Shown piece after piece: positions 61,861-64,000 of a DNA stretch of 64,000 nt (position 1 is its first letter; every line of letters begins with the position of its first letter). A program made the position numbers and the translations under genes. The DNA is from Plenodomus lindquistii. Lineage: Eukaryota > Ascomycota > Dothideomycetes > Pleosporales > Leptosphaeriaceae. The notes under the pieces were generated by a model. That model was not told where the DNA came from, searched no databases, and saw only the letters and a program-made list of their open reading frames with translations. The stretch is taken from contig JANUWI010000021.1 in assembly GCA_025504975.1 (NCBI GenBank), positions 186,001 through 250,000 of the forward strand, read 5' to 3'.

Positions 61861-63698
61861 ATGGATAACATATCTTTGATTGTTCCTCACTGGATACCAC
61901 TCGAACAACAGTCTATTAACTTGGACAAGCGGTCAATAATAGCTGCTACCTTTGCCGGATTTTTGAGTTTTGTGTACCTAGTAAGCTTCTTGAACGAGGT
62001 CTTCTTCGGAGTCAAGGCTCCTATTGCTGGAAAAAGAAGCAAGTTCGAGCCAGCATGGCTGTTGCGGATGAGGTTCATCCGAGGAAGCCGGACGATTCTT
62101 AGCGATGGATACAACAAGGTAAGCTAGCACTCTTCAATCGTTTGTAAGCGACACCTTGGACATTGAAGACTTACGCAAGGTATAGTTTAAGAATACGATT
62201 TTCAAGATTCGCCGCATTGGAGCTGATGTGGTCATCATACCTAGCAAGTATGTTGATGAGATTCGGACCCTGACTGGAGACAAGACAAGAAGTGTTGAGC
62301 CATTCATCAAGGACCTTTGCGGCGAGATCACCAACGGCATGTGCTTTCTTAACAGCGACTTACAGAATCGCGTTGTCCAGCAGAGGCTTACCCCTATTCT
62401 GGGTACACTAGCCCCAGTCATGAAGACCGAATTGGACTATGCTTTGCTCAAGGAGATGCCAGGCTGCAGAGGTGAGATTTGCCCTATATTCACATTTGAT
62501 TTGTAATGAACCCATCCTCTGACAAGACATTGCTCAAACAGAGGCATGGACTGAGATCAACATGAATGAAGTCTTAGCTGCGATTCTCTCCCGCATTTCG
62601 GCCCGCGTGTTTTTAGGTCCCGAAGAATGCAGGAACGAGGAGTGGCTTACAGCTACTGCAGAGTATACAGTCAGGGTTTTTATGACGGGAACGATTTTGC
62701 GAATATTTCCAAAGCCAATCCGACCTCTCGTCGCGCCCTTTCTTCCAATGTACTGGGGCTTGCGCAAGAATGTCGTCACCGCTCGCCGTGTTATTACCAG
62801 AATCGTGGAGTCCAGACAGGCTGCCGAGAAAGAGAGCAATGGAGACTATGAGAAGCCTACAGACATCTTGCAGGGCATGCTTGACGGGGCTGCGGGAGAA
62901 GAAATGTCGTTGGCCAATCTTTCACAACGCATGCTTATCCTGAGCCTGGCATCGATTCACACCACCGCGTTGACCATGACGCAAACACTCTATGATCTCT
63001 GTGAGCATCCGGAATATTTCGAGCCCATCAGGGAGGAACTTGTAAGGGTTCTTCGTGAAGATGGGGGATGGGGAAAGACAACTTTGAACAAGCTCTGGAA
63101 ACTGGACAGTCTGATCAAGGAGTCACAGCGTTTTAGCCCCATCTTCATGCGTAAGACTTCCACTGCTCTCCCCACCAGCTATGGTGATACTTTTGCTAAC
63201 TCTCACATTCTACTAGTGACATTCCAACGCATCTTTCATCAATCCATTACCCTCTCTGACGGAACTCACTTCCCATCTGGAACACGCATTGCCGTCCCAA
63301 CTCACTGGATGTTGAACGACTCTACCTATGTGCCTGGAGCCGCCGATCCTGCCACCTTTGACCCTTTCCGCTACTCACGGATTCGCGAAGATCCAGCGCA
63401 TCCAGAGAACGCCCAGCGCCATATGCTTGCCATGACGGATGCCAGTAACATGGCCTTTGGTTATGGTCGGTATGCCTGCCCTGGTCGATTCTACGCTGTC
63501 AACGAGATGAAAATGATCATGGGCCATCTTCTTTTGCGCTACGATTTCAAGTTCAAGGAAGGGTGCAGCAGACCTAAAAACTTTACATTTGACAGTGACC
63601 TGTATCCGGACATGTCTGCTCGGCTTTTAATCCGAGAGCGAACCAAGATTGAGGATGGGATAGAAAAGTTGTTGGGAAGAACCGTGGTCAAGGACTGA
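61861..63698 (+). CDS. Cytochrome P450 monooxygenase, ent-kaurene-oxidase-like
   Basis: Four exons: 61861-62118, 62186-62471, 62542-63150 and 63217-63698, giving 544 residues. Introns are 67, 70 and 66 nt, all GT...AG with YAG acceptors; the last one is in frame and adds 22 foreign residues if not removed (correct join FSPIFM-LTFQRIF). The N-terminus has a membrane anchor (IIAATFAGFLSFVYLVSFL). Motifs: LASIHTTALT in helix I, ESQR for ExxR (E375), FDPFRY in the PERF region, and the haem loop AFGYGRYACPGRF with Cys472. The IHTT and FGYGRYACPG patterns are typical of fungal ent-kaurene-oxidase-like and related terpenoid P450s. This suggests oxidation of a terpenoid or other polycyclic scaffold; the substrate is not known. 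The gene looks intact. Confidence 0.85.
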
Positions 63699-64000
63699 GA
63701 GCGTATCGGTATACAGTTCTCACACATTGTAATGTTGTACGTCATACAACCCCATTGTTTAGTTGATTCTATGTCAATAGAGTTTACAGTCAGCCCCGTT
63801 CTGATGTAATGATGGATATGGAATCGCGGAACTTCTTTATCACCCAATTGCGTCCCAAATCATGTAACATGAGGACATCTGGCTGGCGTAGAATCAAGCC
63901 GTCGGCAGATCAAGGTGAGCAAATTTATATGTTGCTAGAGACTTGGTGTGCAGTAACATGCCAATCGCTCCCACCCCAAAAGTAAGCGCTAAACCCCCCA
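63699..64000. other. 3' flank of second P450
   Basis: No gene seen before the window ends; the cluster may continue beyond. Confidence 0.4.

Noticed and set aside
61551..61868. 105-residue frame before the second P450
   Set aside because: Starts without an ATG, overlaps the P450 start in another frame, and is probably leader sequence.

Overview
The window looks like genomic DNA of a filamentous ascomycete, most likely a Dothideomycete. Introns are short (46-125 nt) with GTRNGT-type donors and CTNAC-type branch sites. Genes of ordinary base composition sit beside extremely AT-rich blocks with the signature of repeat-induced point mutation (RIP): TpA everywhere and CpA/TpG almost absent. The class-level assignment is inference; no species is claimed.

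Layout. 1-5560 is a RIP-degraded block with no surviving reading frame. 6079-7209 is an intact F-box gene. 8288-10018 is a decayed proline-rich gene on the + strand that contains a minisatellite. About 10600-17480 is the body of a Ty3/gypsy-type LTR retrotransposon on the - strand, broken by stops and frameshifts, with a lysine-type primer binding site at 17461-17478 and one candidate LTR. 18183-19852 is a two-exon coiled-coil gene. 22306-23358 is a gene built on three 63-residue repeats. 24853-26728 is a JmjC/cupin-like protein with two zinc-finger-like motifs.

About 27000-46000 is mostly a gene graveyard. It holds a broken acyl-CoA synthetase (34089-34690), a decayed intron-containing gene (38086-39425) and several shorter relics. 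46100-47420 is an intact four-exon gene of unknown function. It is divergent from a broken acidic gene (48053-50241) and a relic with a single TAG (50722-51204).

54433-63698 reads as part of a secondary-metabolite cluster: a BAHD-type acyltransferase, a five-exon cytochrome P450 on the - strand, an HSL-type alpha/beta hydrolase and a second, ent-kaurene-oxidase-like P450. No backbone synthase lies inside the window, so the cluster probably continues past the right edge or has lost its core. A second RIP island with a 9-bp minisatellite (about 58620-59790) splits it. The acyltransferase, hydrolase and two oxidases are the usual tailoring set for a polyketide or terpene scaffold; the product cannot be deduced.

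Exon joins were worked out by hand from splice signals and frame agreement. Relic calls rest on codon-like reading and are weaker than the gene calls.
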